A DNA stretch of 64,000 nt from the NCBI GenBank assembly GCA_024276495.1, contig JAJRXC010000002.1, positions 1 to 64,000 of the forward strand, in the 5' to 3' direction. The notes below the pieces were generated by a model. The model was not told where the DNA came from and searched no databases. It was given only the letters and a program-made list of their open reading frames with translations. Source of the DNA: Actinomycetes bacterium. Its GTDB lineage: Bacteria > Actinomycetota > Acidimicrobiia > Acidimicrobiales > Aldehydirespiratoraceae. The translations under genes were made by a program, and so were the position numbers. Within the stretch, counting starts at the first letter, position 1. The number at the start of each line of letters is the position of its first letter. This document shows, piece after piece, positions 1 through 8,589 of this stretch.

Positions 1-147
1 ATCGTCGAACAACACGTCCACCATGCCCTCCACCTCTGCGACGACGTGGCCCTGCTCGCCCACGGCGAGATCTCCTGGACCGGGCCGAGTGAGGGAGCGG
101 CCGACCTGGTGGTCAACCATCTCTTCGACTCGGAAGGCACGACATGA
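1..147 (+). CDS. ABC transporter ATP-binding protein, LivF-like, C-terminal end only
   Basis: Only the last 48 residues are present; the gene enters from the left edge. The visible part begins I-V-E-Q-H-V, which matches the (L/I)(V/L)EQ(N/H) H-loop region of LivF-type ATPases of branched-chain amino acid or organic acid importers. It continues with the usual 'D-D-V-A-L-L-A-H-G-E-I' beta strand and a G-P tail. Its stop overlaps the start of the thiolase gene by four bases (ATGA), so an importer and the thiolase/DUF35/TesB/P450 genes look co-transcribed. The family call rests on this short tail alone. Confidence 0.7.
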   Translation: MVEQHVHHALHLCDDVALLAHGEISWTGPSEGAADLVVNHLFDSEGTT

Positions 148-1319
148 GCGAACCGCTCGAGCGTCGGGCGATCATCAGCGGCGCCGCCCAGTCCGAGATC
201 GGCCGCCGCCTGTACCGCACCGGCATCGATCTCACGATCGAGGCGTCGCTGCGGGCGATCGACGACGCCGGACTCACCGTCGCCGACATCGACGGCATCT
301 CCACCTATCCGGGGTCCGGAGGACCGTTCGGCGGCTGTTCGGGTGCCGAGCTCCACGACGCGCTGCGCTTCTCGCTCAACTGGCGCGACGGGGCCCTGGA
401 GACGAGCGGCCAACTCGGCGCGGTTCACAAGGCCGTGCTGGCGGTGGCCGCCGGGCTCGCGAAACATGTGCTCGTCTTCCGCACCGTCGTCGAGGGAAGC
501 GGTGGCCCGATGCGGGTCGGGGGCGGTGGAGGCGGCGGCATGGGCGGGATGCCACCGGCGTTCCAGTACCTGATTCCCTACGGCGTCACCTCGGCCGCCA
601 ACTGGATCAGCTGCTACGCCCGGCGCCACATGCACGACTACGGCACGACCCGCGAACAACTGGGCGCCATCGCCATCAACGCCCGCACCAACGCCGCCTC
701 GAACCCGCAGGCGATCTACACCGACCCGATGACCATGGACGACTATCTCGACGTCCGCATGGTCAGCGACCCGTTCTGCCTCTACGACTGCGACGTGCCC
801 TGCGACGGGTCCACCGTCGTCATCGTCTCGCACCGCGATCACGCCCCCGACGTGCCCCGCGGCGCCGTGCACGTCAACGCGATGGGCACCGCCCTACGGG
901 GCCGGCCCTCGTGGGACCAGTTCGACGATCTGACGACGATGGCGATGCGCGATTCGGCCGCGTCGATGTGGGAACGCACCGAACTGACCGCGGCCGACGT
1001 CGACACCGCCCAGCTCTACGACGGCTTCTCGTGGCTCACGATGGCCTGGATCGAAGCCCTCGGCTTCTGCGAAAAGGGGGAGGGCGGCCCCTTCGTCGAG
1101 GGCGGCGCCCGAATCGCCCCCGACGGCGAGCTTCCCCTCAACACGTGGGGCGGCCAACTCTCCGGCGGACGCCTCCACGGGTTCGGGTTCCTCCACGAGG
1201 GCGTCATGCAGCTGCGCGGCACCGCCAACCTCCAGGTGCCCGACTGCGAGGTCGCTGCGGTGGGTGCGGGAGGCGGACCCGAATCGGGCTGCCTGCTGCT
1301 GACCAGGGGCGCGTCATGA
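144..1319 (+). CDS. Thiolase-fold SCP2/Ltp-type acyl-CoA lyase or thiolase
   Basis: This 391-residue protein has the non-decarboxylating thiolase fold of the SCPx/Ltp type. The N-terminal part (G-A-A-Q-S-E-I-G-R) and the Y-D-G-F-S segment near residue 290 are typical. The C-terminal G-G-Q-L-S-G-G-R-L-H-G stretch replaces the GHP motif of classic thiolases. No nucleophilic cysteine is seen in the usual N-domain position. That fits Ltp2-like retro-aldolases, which work with a DUF35 partner on branched beta-hydroxyacyl-CoAs, better than a standard thiolase. A glycine-rich loop lies near residues 128-136. The gene overlaps the DUF35 gene by four bases. A close paralogue sits at 56194-57384. Role as aldolase rather than thiolase is inference. 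Confidence 0.85.
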   Translation: MSEPLERRAIISGAAQSEIGRRLYRTGIDLTIEASLRAIDDAGLTVADIDGISTYPGSGGPFGGCSGAELHDALRFSLNWRDGALETSGQLGAVHKAVLAVAAGLAKHVLVFRTVVEGSGGPMRVGGGGGGGMGGMPPAFQYLIPYGVTSAANWISCYARRHMHDYGTTREQLGAIAINARTNAASNPQAIYTDPMTMDDYLDVRMVSDPFCLYDCDVPCDGSTVVIVSHRDHAPDVPRGAVHVNAMGTALRGRPSWDQFDDLTTMAMRDSAASMWERTELTAADVDTAQLYDGFSWLTMAWIEALGFCEKGEGGPFVEGGARIAPDGELPLNTWGGQLSGGRLHGFGFLHEGVMQLRGTANLQVPDCEVAAVGAGGGPESGCLLLTRGAS

Positions 1320-1753
1320 GCATCGACCCCGAGAATCCGCCACCCCGGTTCATCAGCCCCAGCCCGGAGAGCGAGTTCTACTGGCGGTCGGGAGCCGACG
1401 GAAAGCTGCGCATCCAACGCTGCGGCGGGTGCCGCCGCTGGATCCACCCGGCCGGGCCGGTCTGCCCCTACTGCCACTCCCGGGACCTCGCCCCCGAACC
1501 GGTGGCGGGTACCGGCACGATCGCGACGTTCACCGTCAATCGCAAGGAATGGATTCCCGGGTTCGAACCGCCCTACGTGTTCGCGCTGGTCGAGCTCGAC
1601 GAGGACCCAACGATCCGCATCAGCACCAACATCGTCGGCTGCGAGATCGACGAGGTGGCGATCGACCTGCGGGTCGAGGTCGAGTTCGAGCACAACGGCG
1701 ACTGGTTCGTGCCGCTGTTCCATCCGATGGTTCACGCGACGGGGGACGACTAG
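1316..1753 (+). CDS. DUF35 OB-fold protein with zinc ribbon, thiolase partner
   Basis: This 145-residue protein has an N-terminal rubredoxin-like zinc ribbon (C-G-G-C near residue 33 and C-P-Y-C near residue 50) followed by the OB-fold DUF35 domain (G-T-I-A-T-F-T, then P-P-Y-V-F-A-L-V). Proteins of this family bind acyl-CoA and form complexes with thiolase-fold enzymes; in steroid side-chain degradation a DUF35 domain is needed by the Ltp2 aldolase. The start ATG overlaps the thiolase stop (ATGA), and TesB follows directly after its TAG stop, so the three are one translational unit. A paralogous pair lies at 57381-57818. Confidence 0.9.
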   Translation: MSIDPENPPPRFISPSPESEFYWRSGADGKLRIQRCGGCRRWIHPAGPVCPYCHSRDLAPEPVAGTGTIATFTVNRKEWIPGFEPPYVFALVELDEDPTIRISTNIVGCEIDEVAIDLRVEVEFEHNGDWFVPLFHPMVHATGDD

Positions 1754-2572
1754 ATGGCCCTGATCGAGCTCGACGCGGTCCTCGGATCCCTGGTGGTCGA
1801 GCAGACCGGGGAGACCACATGGACCGCGCCGAACGTCGAGATGGACTACCGCCGGATCTTCGGCGGTCAACTGCTCGGCCAGGCGATCGCCCTCGGCGTG
1901 GCGACCACTGAGGGCAAGTCCGTGAAGTCGCTCTCGTGTCTGTTTCCCCGAGAAGGCTCGATGGACGAACCACTGGAGTTCGTGGTCGAGGAGACCCAGA
2001 CGGGCCGAGCCTTCGCGGCCCGGCGGATCACGGCCGCCCAGAACGGCAAGACGTTCTTCGTCGCCCAGCTCTCGATGCACGCCGACGAGGACGGCCACGA
2101 TCACCAGGACCCCGCGCCCGAGGTCGGCGGGCCGGAGGATGCGGCGCTGCAGGAACCGACGATGATCCCGTGGACCACCCGTATCGTCGCCGGGGTCGAC
2201 ATCGCCGATCATGGCGTCGGACCGGCCGACTACGCCCTGTGGACCCGTGTCGACGACCGACGTCTGCCCGACGACCTCGCCATCAATCAGGCGCTGCTGG
2301 CCTACGCGACCGACCTCAACGTGATCGGCACCGCGTTGCGTCCGATCGAGGGTGTCAGCGTGGCCGACACCCAGATCAGTCTCCACACCGCCGTGACGAG
2401 CCACTCGATCTGGTTCCACCGGCCGTTCCGCATCGACGAGTGGTGCCTCATCACCCAGCACTCCCCGACGATCTCCGGCGCTCGGGCCTTCGGTCACGGC
2501 ACCGTGTTCGATGCCGGGGGCGCGCTCGTCGCCAGTTTCGCCCAGGAGTCCATGATCCGACCGATCGGATAG
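1754..2572 (+). CDS. tesB: Acyl-CoA thioesterase II (TesB family)
   Basis: The 272-residue protein has the double hot-dog layout of TesB, which hydrolyses acyl-CoA to free acid and CoA in the cytosol. The N-terminal hot-dog has I-F-G-G-Q-L-L-G-Q-A, a hallmark of the family. The C-terminal hot-dog keeps candidate catalytic residues: Asp in A-Y-A-T-D-L-N and Gln in F-A-Q-E-S near the C terminus. The length is slightly below E. coli TesB (286). The ATG directly follows the stop of the DUF35 gene. It may release or recycle CoA when beta-oxidation intermediates build up. Confidence 0.9.
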   Translation: MALIELDAVLGSLVVEQTGETTWTAPNVEMDYRRIFGGQLLGQAIALGVATTEGKSVKSLSCLFPREGSMDEPLEFVVEETQTGRAFAARRITAAQNGKTFFVAQLSMHADEDGHDHQDPAPEVGGPEDAALQEPTMIPWTTRIVAGVDIADHGVGPADYALWTRVDDRRLPDDLAINQALLAYATDLNVIGTALRPIEGVSVADTQISLHTAVTSHSIWFHRPFRIDEWCLITQHSPTISGARAFGHGTVFDAGGALVASFAQESMIRPIG

Positions 2573-2580
2573 GAGCAACC

Positions 2581-3792
2581 GTGTCCGCCACCACCCATCC
2601 CGTCGACTTCGACCCCTTCAGCCGAGAGTGGTTCGACGATCCCTCCGAGATGTACGCCCAGCTGAGAGTGCACGCGCCGTGTTTCCACAGCGAGAAGTAC
2701 GACTTCTACGCGTTCAGCCGCTGGGACGACTGTGTGGCGGTCCATCGCGACACCGACAACTTCACATCGACCCACGGCCTCACCTACGAGATGTTGAGCG
2801 ACCCCGATTTCGATCTCGGCCCCAACCGGTCGATGATCATGATGGATCCGCCCGAGCACAACCGATACCGCAAGCTCGTGAGTCGGCGGTTCACCCCCAT
2901 GGCCATGGGCCGCTACGAGGGTCTGATCCGCACCCAGATCACGAAGTATCTCGACCCGTTGATGGACCGTGACGAGTTCGATCTCGTGCAGGACTTCTCC
3001 GGCCCGTTCCCCGTCGAGATCATCTGTGCGATCCTCGGCGTGCCCGAAGCCGACTGGCAGATGATCCGCCACCAGACCGACGCCATGTTGCATCGCGAGG
3101 AGGGTCAGTCGGGGAGCACCGAGGCCCAGGCCGCCGCCGCGATCAACCAGGCCGTCTACTTCCTCGACTTCGTGAAGGACAAGCGCGCTCACCCCGGCGA
3201 CGACATCACGTCGGCCCTCATCGAAGCCCGGGTCGAAACCGCTGACGACGAGTTGGTGTCGCTGACCGACGACGAGATCGCCGGCTTCTGCTCCCTGCTC
3301 GGCGCCGCCGGGAGCGAGACCGTCACCAAGGCGGTCGCCAACGCCGCCGTGCTCTTCCACCGCAACCCGGGGGAGTGGAAAAAGCTGCGGGACGACCCGT
3401 CGAAGATCACGGGCGCGGTCGAGGAGGTCCTGCGGTACTGGGCTCCCTCGCAGTACCAGGGCCGGCTGAGCGTGAACGAGACCGAATGGCACGGCGTCAC
3501 CGTGAAAGCGGGAAAGCCGGTCTTCATCGTCACCGGGGCGGCCAACCACGACGAGCGCGAGTTCGGGCCGACCGCCGACGTGTTCGACATCGACCGTGAA
3601 CAGAACCTCGCCTTGAGCCTCGGCCACGGCATCCACACCTGCCTCGGCGCCGCCCTCGCCCGCATGGAATGCGCGGTGGCCATCGACGAGATCCGCCGCC
3701 GCTGGCCCGACTACACCGTCGACGAGTCCCGCTGCGAACGGGTCCAGATGAGCAATGTCGCCGGCTACAGCTCAGTCCCCATCTCAGTTTGA
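2581..3792 (+). CDS. Cytochrome P450
   Basis: This is a soluble bacterial P450 of 403 residues, starting at GTG with AGGAG seven bases upstream. The I-helix A-G-S-E-T motif (proton relay), the E-V-L-R ExxR pair and the heme loop L-G-H-G-I-H-T-C-L-G with ligand Cys354 are all visible. It presumably hydroxylates an alicyclic or terpenoid/steroid-type substrate, with ferredoxin and reductase encoded elsewhere. It is the last gene of the ABC-thiolase-DUF35-TesB run and is separated from TesB by only eight bases. Substrate cannot be told from sequence. Confidence 0.95.
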   Translation: MSATTHPVDFDPFSREWFDDPSEMYAQLRVHAPCFHSEKYDFYAFSRWDDCVAVHRDTDNFTSTHGLTYEMLSDPDFDLGPNRSMIMMDPPEHNRYRKLVSRRFTPMAMGRYEGLIRTQITKYLDPLMDRDEFDLVQDFSGPFPVEIICAILGVPEADWQMIRHQTDAMLHREEGQSGSTEAQAAAAINQAVYFLDFVKDKRAHPGDDITSALIEARVETADDELVSLTDDEIAGFCSLLGAAGSETVTKAVANAAVLFHRNPGEWKKLRDDPSKITGAVEEVLRYWAPSQYQGRLSVNETEWHGVTVKAGKPVFIVTGAANHDEREFGPTADVFDIDREQNLALSLGHGIHTCLGAALARMECAVAIDEIRRRWPDYTVDESRCERVQMSNVAGYSSVPISV

Positions 3793-3813
3793 GGTCACCG
3801 GCACCCGGCACGC

Positions 3814-4773
3814 TCAGGGACAGGTGACCGCCACGTTCGTCTCTACCTCGCCACCGCGGTCGGTCCCGATCGGCCCCGCGTAGGTCACGGTGTTGCCGTC
3901 GATCACGAAACCCTCGGCCTCGCCGGAGAGGCTCACGATGTAGTCGCCGTCGGGAGTGATGACGAACACAGAACCGATCCAGTCGTCGGGCCCTCCGCTC
4001 ATGTCGATGGAGAGCTGCAGGCCATCACGTCCGAGCCGATCGATCATGATGCCGATGTCGGCGGACGAGACCGCGCAGTCGACGCTCTGGGAACCGCTGA
4101 GCGGAAACGTGAAGGTCTCGCCATCGACCACGGCCATCGGATCAGCGCCTTCGCCCGATTCCCCGCAGTCGACCGCAACCCGCGCGCTCACCTCCTCGGC
4201 ATCGAGGACGTCGAAGTTCTCGATGCGATCGGCGACCCCCTCGAAGCTCAGGGCACCGTCGACGACTCCGAGCGTTCCCGGACCCCGGCCGAGGGAAACG
4301 CTGTACTGGGTGTTGAACTCACCGCGCGATCGGAAGGTGAACTGACCGCTCCAGCCTATGTCGTCGAGCCCGGCCTGGACGCTGAGGTCCTGCCCGTCGG
4401 GAGTCTGGAAGTTCACGCGGACCGCGTCGGGGCTGATCTCACACGTGTAGTTGAGCGAGCTCACCGCCTCGTAGACGAAGCGCTCGCCGTTCACCTCGGC
4501 GTACGCGGTCGCCGGGCCGGTGTCGAGGGTGATCCGATCACTGCTGGTAACGCCGCCATCACTGCCGGTGACGCCCCCGGTGGGACCGTCGTCAGCCGGC
4601 TCCGAGAGCTCCTCTCCGGGGCCGGCACCGCCGACCACGAAGGGACTCGTGCCCGCATCACCTCCGGCGCACGAAGCAGCCACCAGGAGGAACGCCAGTA
4701 CGACAAGGAGGACGCGTCGGGCGCGGAACTCGCGGGGAGATCGCGTCATCGAGCCGGCCTGTGGCTTGTTCAT
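3814..4773 (-). CDS. Secreted lipoprotein, LpqH-like, two domains
   Basis: The predicted 319-residue lipoprotein starts at the ATG at 4773, which has GGGGAG about seven bases upstream; an in-frame ATG at 4827 lacks support. A basic N terminus, a hydrophobic stretch and the lipobox-like L-V-A-A-S-C precede an acidic, Gly/Ser-rich linker. Two repeats of a beta-rich domain follow, each with a conserved cysteine pair; the protein ends in V-T-C-P. The downstream lipoprotein at 7952 ends the same way (A-T-C-P), so the two appear related; both recall mycobacterial LpqH in layout. It is divergent from the SARP regulator and shares an operator-like element with the 7952 gene. Function is unknown. Confidence 0.75.
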   Translation of the reverse strand: MNKPQAGSMTRSPREFRARRVLLVVLAFLLVAASCAGGDAGTSPFVVGGAGPGEELSEPADDGPTGGVTGSDGGVTSSDRITLDTGPATAYAEVNGERFVYEAVSSLNYTCEISPDAVRVNFQTPDGQDLSVQAGLDDIGWSGQFTFRSRGEFNTQYSVSLGRGPGTLGVVDGALSFEGVADRIENFDVLDAEEVSARVAVDCGESGEGADPMAVVDGETFTFPLSGSQSVDCAVSSADIGIMIDRLGRDGLQLSIDMSGGPDDWIGSVFVITPDGDYIVSLSGEAEGFVIDGNTVTYAGPIGTDRGGEVETNVAVTCP

Positions 4774-4807
4774 GTCAATCTCCCCGGTTCGAGCGTCCAC
4801 CGTCGAC

Positions 4808-4841
4808 ACTGTGGGTGCCATGGGCAAAGCAGGAGCAAAGG
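4808..4841 (-). promoter_or_regulatory. Candidate SARP operator plus -10 for the 3814-4773 lipoprotein gene
   Basis: Read on the minus strand, CCTTTGCTCCTGCTTTGC (4841 to 4824) contains two CTTTGC units spaced 11 bases apart. Ten bases later comes CACAGT (4813-4808), a possible -10. The same element in the same orientation and spacing precedes the lipoprotein gene at 7952. SARP (BTAD) regulators are known to bind short direct repeats phased by 11 bases that overlap the -35 region. The assignment to the neighbouring SARP gene is inference from position and geometry. Confidence 0.6.
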
Positions 4842-4922
4842 GTCGCGGGAAAGCAGCCGGGTGGCCGCACTACTCTGAGCGTGATTGGGGGGCGAAGTCG
4901 TGATCATTCGACCAGGCAACCG

Positions 4923-7862
4923 GTGATCTCTCGGCGGGTCTGCGTGTTGGGCGAACCGAGACTGTGCTCGGAGGTTGGCGAAGTGATCGTCGGCGGCCGG
5001 CCCGGCCGAGCTCTGGTCGCCCTGCTCGCCGACGAGGGCAGCCTTTCGCTGGACCAGCTGATCGAGTTGGTCTGGCCGGAGGGCCCACCCCGAACCGCCC
5101 GGGCCGCGCTGCACGTCCACCTCGGATCCCTTCGCAAGCTGCTGGCCGCGGCACCGCCAGGTCTGGCCGTCGAGCGACATGGCGAGCGTTATCGTCTCTC
5201 CCGCTCCGGTTGGGACCTCGATGTCGAGCTCGTCGCCGAGCACTCTGCGAAAGCCGAGGAGTTGCTGGCGGTCAACGCCCCCGAAGCGGCGGCCGATCAC
5301 TTCCGGCTGGCCCTCGAACTGTGGACCGGCGAGCCGTTCACCGTCGGGGGCATCGAGGTGTCCGCGACCGCAACCTACCGACTCCATCTCGTGCGCCTCG
5401 ACCTCGAGGAACAACTCGTCGAGGCCTACCTGGCGGCCTCCGACCCCGACCGGGCCGAGATGCTCGCCGTGCGGTTGGTCGAGGCCGAGCCCTACCGCGA
5501 ACATCGTTGGGCTCAACTGATGCGGGCACTCGCCCTCCACGGACGAGCCGTCGACGCGTTGGCGACCTATGAGCGGGTTCGACGCATGCTCGAGCGTGAT
5601 CTCGGTGTCTCTCCGGGAGCCGAGCTGAACCGACTCGAACGGTCAGTCCTCACCCACACCGTGTCGGCTGCGAACCCCACGCCGCAGCACCCGTTCGACT
5701 TGGACGAGATCCCCGCTCCGCTCGGAGACCTGATCGGCCGCGCGCCGCTTCTCGCTCAGATCGAGACGGCTCTGGCCCGCGGCGAACCGGTGCTGATCTG
5801 CGGGGCGCCGGGCGCGGGGAAGACTCGACTCGCGATCGAGGTCGCCCGCCGGGCCTCGGCCGCAACCAAACCGGTCGGCTGGGTCGACCTGCGAAACGCG
5901 GCGTTCGACCATCGGGCGTTCGGCGATGGCGTCACCCGGTGGGCCCGTGAGCACGTCAGCGGCACGATCATCTTGGACAACGCCGAGGAGACCATCGACG
6001 AGGTCGCCGAGCTCGTCGACTTGATCCGACGCGTCGCCCCTTCGGCGCACGTGGCAGTGACCAGTCGGGTCCCGCTCCCCGGCATCTCAGCCGTGATCAC
6101 CGTCCGTCCATTGCCCGTCCCGTATGTCGACGCCCCCGAGGAGATCGAGGGATCCGATTCCGTGCGACTTCTCCGCGAGCTCCTCGCGGTGACCGCCCCC
6201 GACGTCGAGCTCGACACCGGGGCGGCCGCGGAGCTCTGTCGCCGCGCCGGCGGGCTGCCGCTCGCGATCCGCCTGGCCGCCGACCTCGCCCGCTCCGTGC
6301 CGATCTCCGGGATCCCGGCCGCGGCACAGACCCGGCTCGGACCCGAGCTCGAAGGGGCGGTCGATGCGCTGCTCGAACATCTCGGACCCGGCACCGGCGA
6401 GGCCTTCGCCGCAGCGTCGGTTGTCGCCGGCCGGCTCGATGCCGACATGGTCGCCGCGCTCGTGGGCGGCCAGGCCCCCCACGACAAGATCTCCCGGCTG
6501 GTCGACCACGGGCTCCTCCAGTTCACCGCCGGCGACGACGCGCACTATTCGGTGCCGGAACCGCTGCGCGAGGTCGGTGTGTCGATGCTCACCGAGAAAA
6601 CCCGCAGTGCTGTGCTCGACCGGTTGTGCGACGAATGTTGGACGCGTGTGCAGGGGCTCACCCTGCCCACGGCGACAACCGTCACCGGTCAACGGCTCGA
6701 AGACCATCTCGAACGACAACTGCCGTGGTACCGCCAGTCCCTCGATCATCTCGTCTTGATCGGCGACGATCGCCGAGCCCTCGATCTCGTGGCGGCGATC
6801 GATCTCCAGCTCTACTCGCTCGGCTGGTGGCAGGAGAACCTCGAGTTTCAGGACACGGCGTTGTCCATTCCCGGCCCGGCGAGCGGCGCGCGGGCCCATG
6901 TCCACGCGATCCGGGGGCGGCCCGGACAGTTCCACCAGTTCGACGAGGACCACAACCGGGTCGCGCTGGCGATGGCCACCGAGACCAATGACATCGCATC
7001 GCGGGCCCGGGCTCGGTACCACCTCGGCGTTCGGAGCTGGTGGGCCGGCCGCCACGACGACGCCCTGGAGCAGCTGGCCCGCGCCCGAGCCGATGCCGAG
7101 GAGTCGGGCGATCTTTTTCTCATCGGAGAGTGCGTGCGATTCACGGGCATGGCGCTGGTCACCGCGGGGGAGACAGAACGGGGGCTCGCCACCCAAGTCG
7201 AGTTGATCCACATGGTCGAACGGATGCCGGAGCTGGCGCTGATCCTGCCGCATCTGTACATGCATCTCGGCCATTCTCGCCGTCATGTCGGCGACACCTC
7301 CGCGGCGCTCGCCGATCTCGGCCGTGCCCGCGACGGGTTCGAGGAGCTCGGAAACCGGGCGTCGCTCATCCACGTCTGCGCCGGGTTGGCCGAAGTCCAC
7401 ACCGATCTCGGCCGCTACGACCAGGCCCTGGAAGCGGCCGCACAATCGCTCGACGTCTCCACCGGTGGCCCGATCGGCGTGTACGACCCCTGGACCCTGT
7501 GCACCACCGCCCGGGTCCATGTCGCCGTCGGAGACGCCGATCTCGCCCGCCGCACTGCGGCGAGGGCGATCGACTCGCTCTCTCGGACCTTCCCCGGCGA
7601 GACCCACCGCGTCGCGGTCGAGCTGTCGTCGATCGCCCACGGCCTGGGCGAGTTCGGCGCGGCGTTGCGGCTCGCCGGGCTGGCCGACGCGACTCCCGAC
7701 CGACGGGAGCTCCCGTTCCGGTCCCCCGGCGAGCGACAGCGGTTGTGCGAGTCTCGAGACGCGGCCCATGATGAGCTGGGCGACGAAGGCGCCGTTGTGT
7801 ACGCCCAGGGCGCCACATCCAGCCTGGCCGAAGCAGCCGCACTGCTCATTCATCCTCGCTGA
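4923..7862 (+). CDS. SARP/AfsR-type transcriptional regulator (wHTH-BTAD-NB-ARC-TPR)
   Basis: With the GTG at 4923 the protein is 979 residues; this start puts R-V-C-V-L-G at the N terminus, as in other SARPs, and a GTG at 4881 is the alternative. Residues 1-90 form the OmpR-like winged helix, and about 95-245 the bacterial transcriptional activation domain (R-A-E-M-L-A-V-R-L-V...R-D-L-G-V-S-P-G). An NB-ARC-type ATPase follows with Walker A G-A-P-G-A-G-K-T near residue 294 and a Walker B-like I-I-L-D-N-A. The C-terminal 400 residues are TPR-like helical repeats. It probably activates nearby genes: both flanking lipoprotein genes carry the same 11-bp-phased repeat. Confidence 0.9.
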   Translation: MISRRVCVLGEPRLCSEVGEVIVGGRPGRALVALLADEGSLSLDQLIELVWPEGPPRTARAALHVHLGSLRKLLAAAPPGLAVERHGERYRLSRSGWDLDVELVAEHSAKAEELLAVNAPEAAADHFRLALELWTGEPFTVGGIEVSATATYRLHLVRLDLEEQLVEAYLAASDPDRAEMLAVRLVEAEPYREHRWAQLMRALALHGRAVDALATYERVRRMLERDLGVSPGAELNRLERSVLTHTVSAANPTPQHPFDLDEIPAPLGDLIGRAPLLAQIETALARGEPVLICGAPGAGKTRLAIEVARRASAATKPVGWVDLRNAAFDHRAFGDGVTRWAREHVSGTIILDNAEETIDEVAELVDLIRRVAPSAHVAVTSRVPLPGISAVITVRPLPVPYVDAPEEIEGSDSVRLLRELLAVTAPDVELDTGAAAELCRRAGGLPLAIRLAADLARSVPISGIPAAAQTRLGPELEGAVDALLEHLGPGTGEAFAAASVVAGRLDADMVAALVGGQAPHDKISRLVDHGLLQFTAGDDAHYSVPEPLREVGVSMLTEKTRSAVLDRLCDECWTRVQGLTLPTATTVTGQRLEDHLERQLPWYRQSLDHLVLIGDDRRALDLVAAIDLQLYSLGWWQENLEFQDTALSIPGPASGARAHVHAIRGRPGQFHQFDEDHNRVALAMATETNDIASRARARYHLGVRSWWAGRHDDALEQLARARADAEESGDLFLIGECVRFTGMALVTAGETERGLATQVELIHMVERMPELALILPHLYMHLGHSRRHVGDTSAALADLGRARDGFEELGNRASLIHVCAGLAEVHTDLGRYDQALEAAAQSLDVSTGGPIGVYDPWTLCTTARVHVAVGDADLARRTAARAIDSLSRTFPGETHRVAVELSSIAHGLGEFGAALRLAGLADATPDRRELPFRSPGERQRLCESRDAAHDELGDEGAVVYAQGATSSLAEAAALLIHPR

Positions 7863-7889
7863 GCTGCCTCGATCGTCGCGTCCCGCCGA

Positions 7890-7923
7890 CCTTTGCTCCT
7901 GCTTTGGTGACGTTCCCTACCCT
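7890..7923 (+). promoter_or_regulatory. Candidate SARP operator plus -10 for the 7952 lipoprotein gene
   Basis: CCTTTGCTCCTGCTTTGG (7890-7907) differs at one base from the minus-strand element at 4841-4824. Its CTTTG units are 11 bases apart, and TACCCT (7918-7923), a possible -10, follows after ten bases. The ATG of the lipoprotein gene lies 28 bases further on. Identical geometry at two lipoprotein promoters on either side of the SARP gene supports a shared operator. Confidence 0.6.
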
Positions 7924-7951
7924 TCGGCGGATCGACAAGGAAGGTCACAGC

Positions 7952-8488
7952 ATGAAAGCCCTGACAGCCCTCCTGGGCTTCATTGCCCTGATAGCCGCAG
8001 CGTGCGGAAGTAGTTCACCCGACCCCGGATCTGCCCCAGCAGCGGACACCGCACCTTCTGGGATCAACGTGGACGAACTGGTCGAGGATCCGGAGGGTTT
8101 CGTCGAGGATCTCACCGACTCGTTGGAGGAGCAACAAAGCAGCCAGGGCGGAGGATCGGCCACCCTCGTCGTCGGCGACCAGACCTGGACCTTCGGTCCC
8201 GTCCTGTGTGCGTTCGGCCCGGACGAGATCGGTCAGGAAGGCGCTGAGTTCGTCTTGTCAGCTATCCAGGACGGAATGCAGATGTACGTTTCGATCGACG
8301 ACTTCGGCGAGTTCATCACCCTCGACGACGTCACGGACTTCGAGAATCCCTCGGTCGGAATCGGCTCCTCCGGTGGTATGGCGATCGAGATCGATGGCAA
8401 GTCCGTACGGGCCGAGGGAGAGTTCTTCGACAACGTCGCCGGCGGGTTCGACACGATCACGGGCACGTTCGAAGCGACGTGCCCGTGA
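7952..8488 (+). CDS. Secreted lipoprotein, LpqH-like, single domain
   Basis: This 178-residue lipoprotein starts at the ATG at 7952, preceded by AAGGAAGG. The signal peptide ends in the lipobox I-A-A-A-C at residues 16-20. An acidic linker (residues 30-65) leads to one beta-rich domain with two cysteines, V-L-C-A-F and the C-terminal A-T-C-P, which resembles the repeat of the lipoprotein at 3814-4773. It probably sits on the outer face of the membrane; no enzyme motif is visible. An upstream element is shared with the other lipoprotein gene, so both may answer to the SARP regulator between them. Confidence 0.8.
   Translation: MKALTALLGFIALIAAACGSSSPDPGSAPAADTAPSGINVDELVEDPEGFVEDLTDSLEEQQSSQGGGSATLVVGDQTWTFGPVLCAFGPDEIGQEGAEFVLSAIQDGMQMYVSIDDFGEFITLDDVTDFENPSVGIGSSGGMAIEIDGKSVRAEGEFFDNVAGGFDTITGTFEATCP
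8461..8484 (+). terminator. Hairpin at the 3' end of the lipoprotein gene
   Basis: GGGCACGT (8461-8468) and ACGTGCCC (8477-8484) form a perfect eight-base stem with an eight-base loop, just before the TGA at 8486-8488. A moderately T-rich stretch follows (8492-8506). It could end transcription between the lipoprotein gene and the secreted protein gene. It lies within codons, so it may also be chance in GC-rich DNA. Confidence 0.4.
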
Positions 8489-8589
8489 GCACTGTGTTGT
8501 GTCATTCGGCCCTGTCGAGCGGACACGCACACTGATACTCTCGGCTTTGGTTGGTTCAACGGTGGACCACCCGGACCGAAAAGGGCCTC

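Noticed and set aside
513-560. G-rich run in the first thiolase gene as a regulatory repeat or frameshift site
   Set aside because: The frame is intact and encodes a plausible glycine-rich loop; the paralogue has a shorter glycine stretch at a similar place.
1016-2578. Long minus-strand open frame antisense to thiolase, DUF35 and TesB genes
   Set aside because: High-GC third positions create long antisense frames; the encoded sequence is low in hydrophobic order and matches no family, while the plus strand carries clear domains.
3793-3829. GGTCACC...GGTGACC inverted repeat as terminator between P450 and lipoprotein genes
   Set aside because: Seven pairs with a 23-base loop and no T run; not convincing in this base composition.
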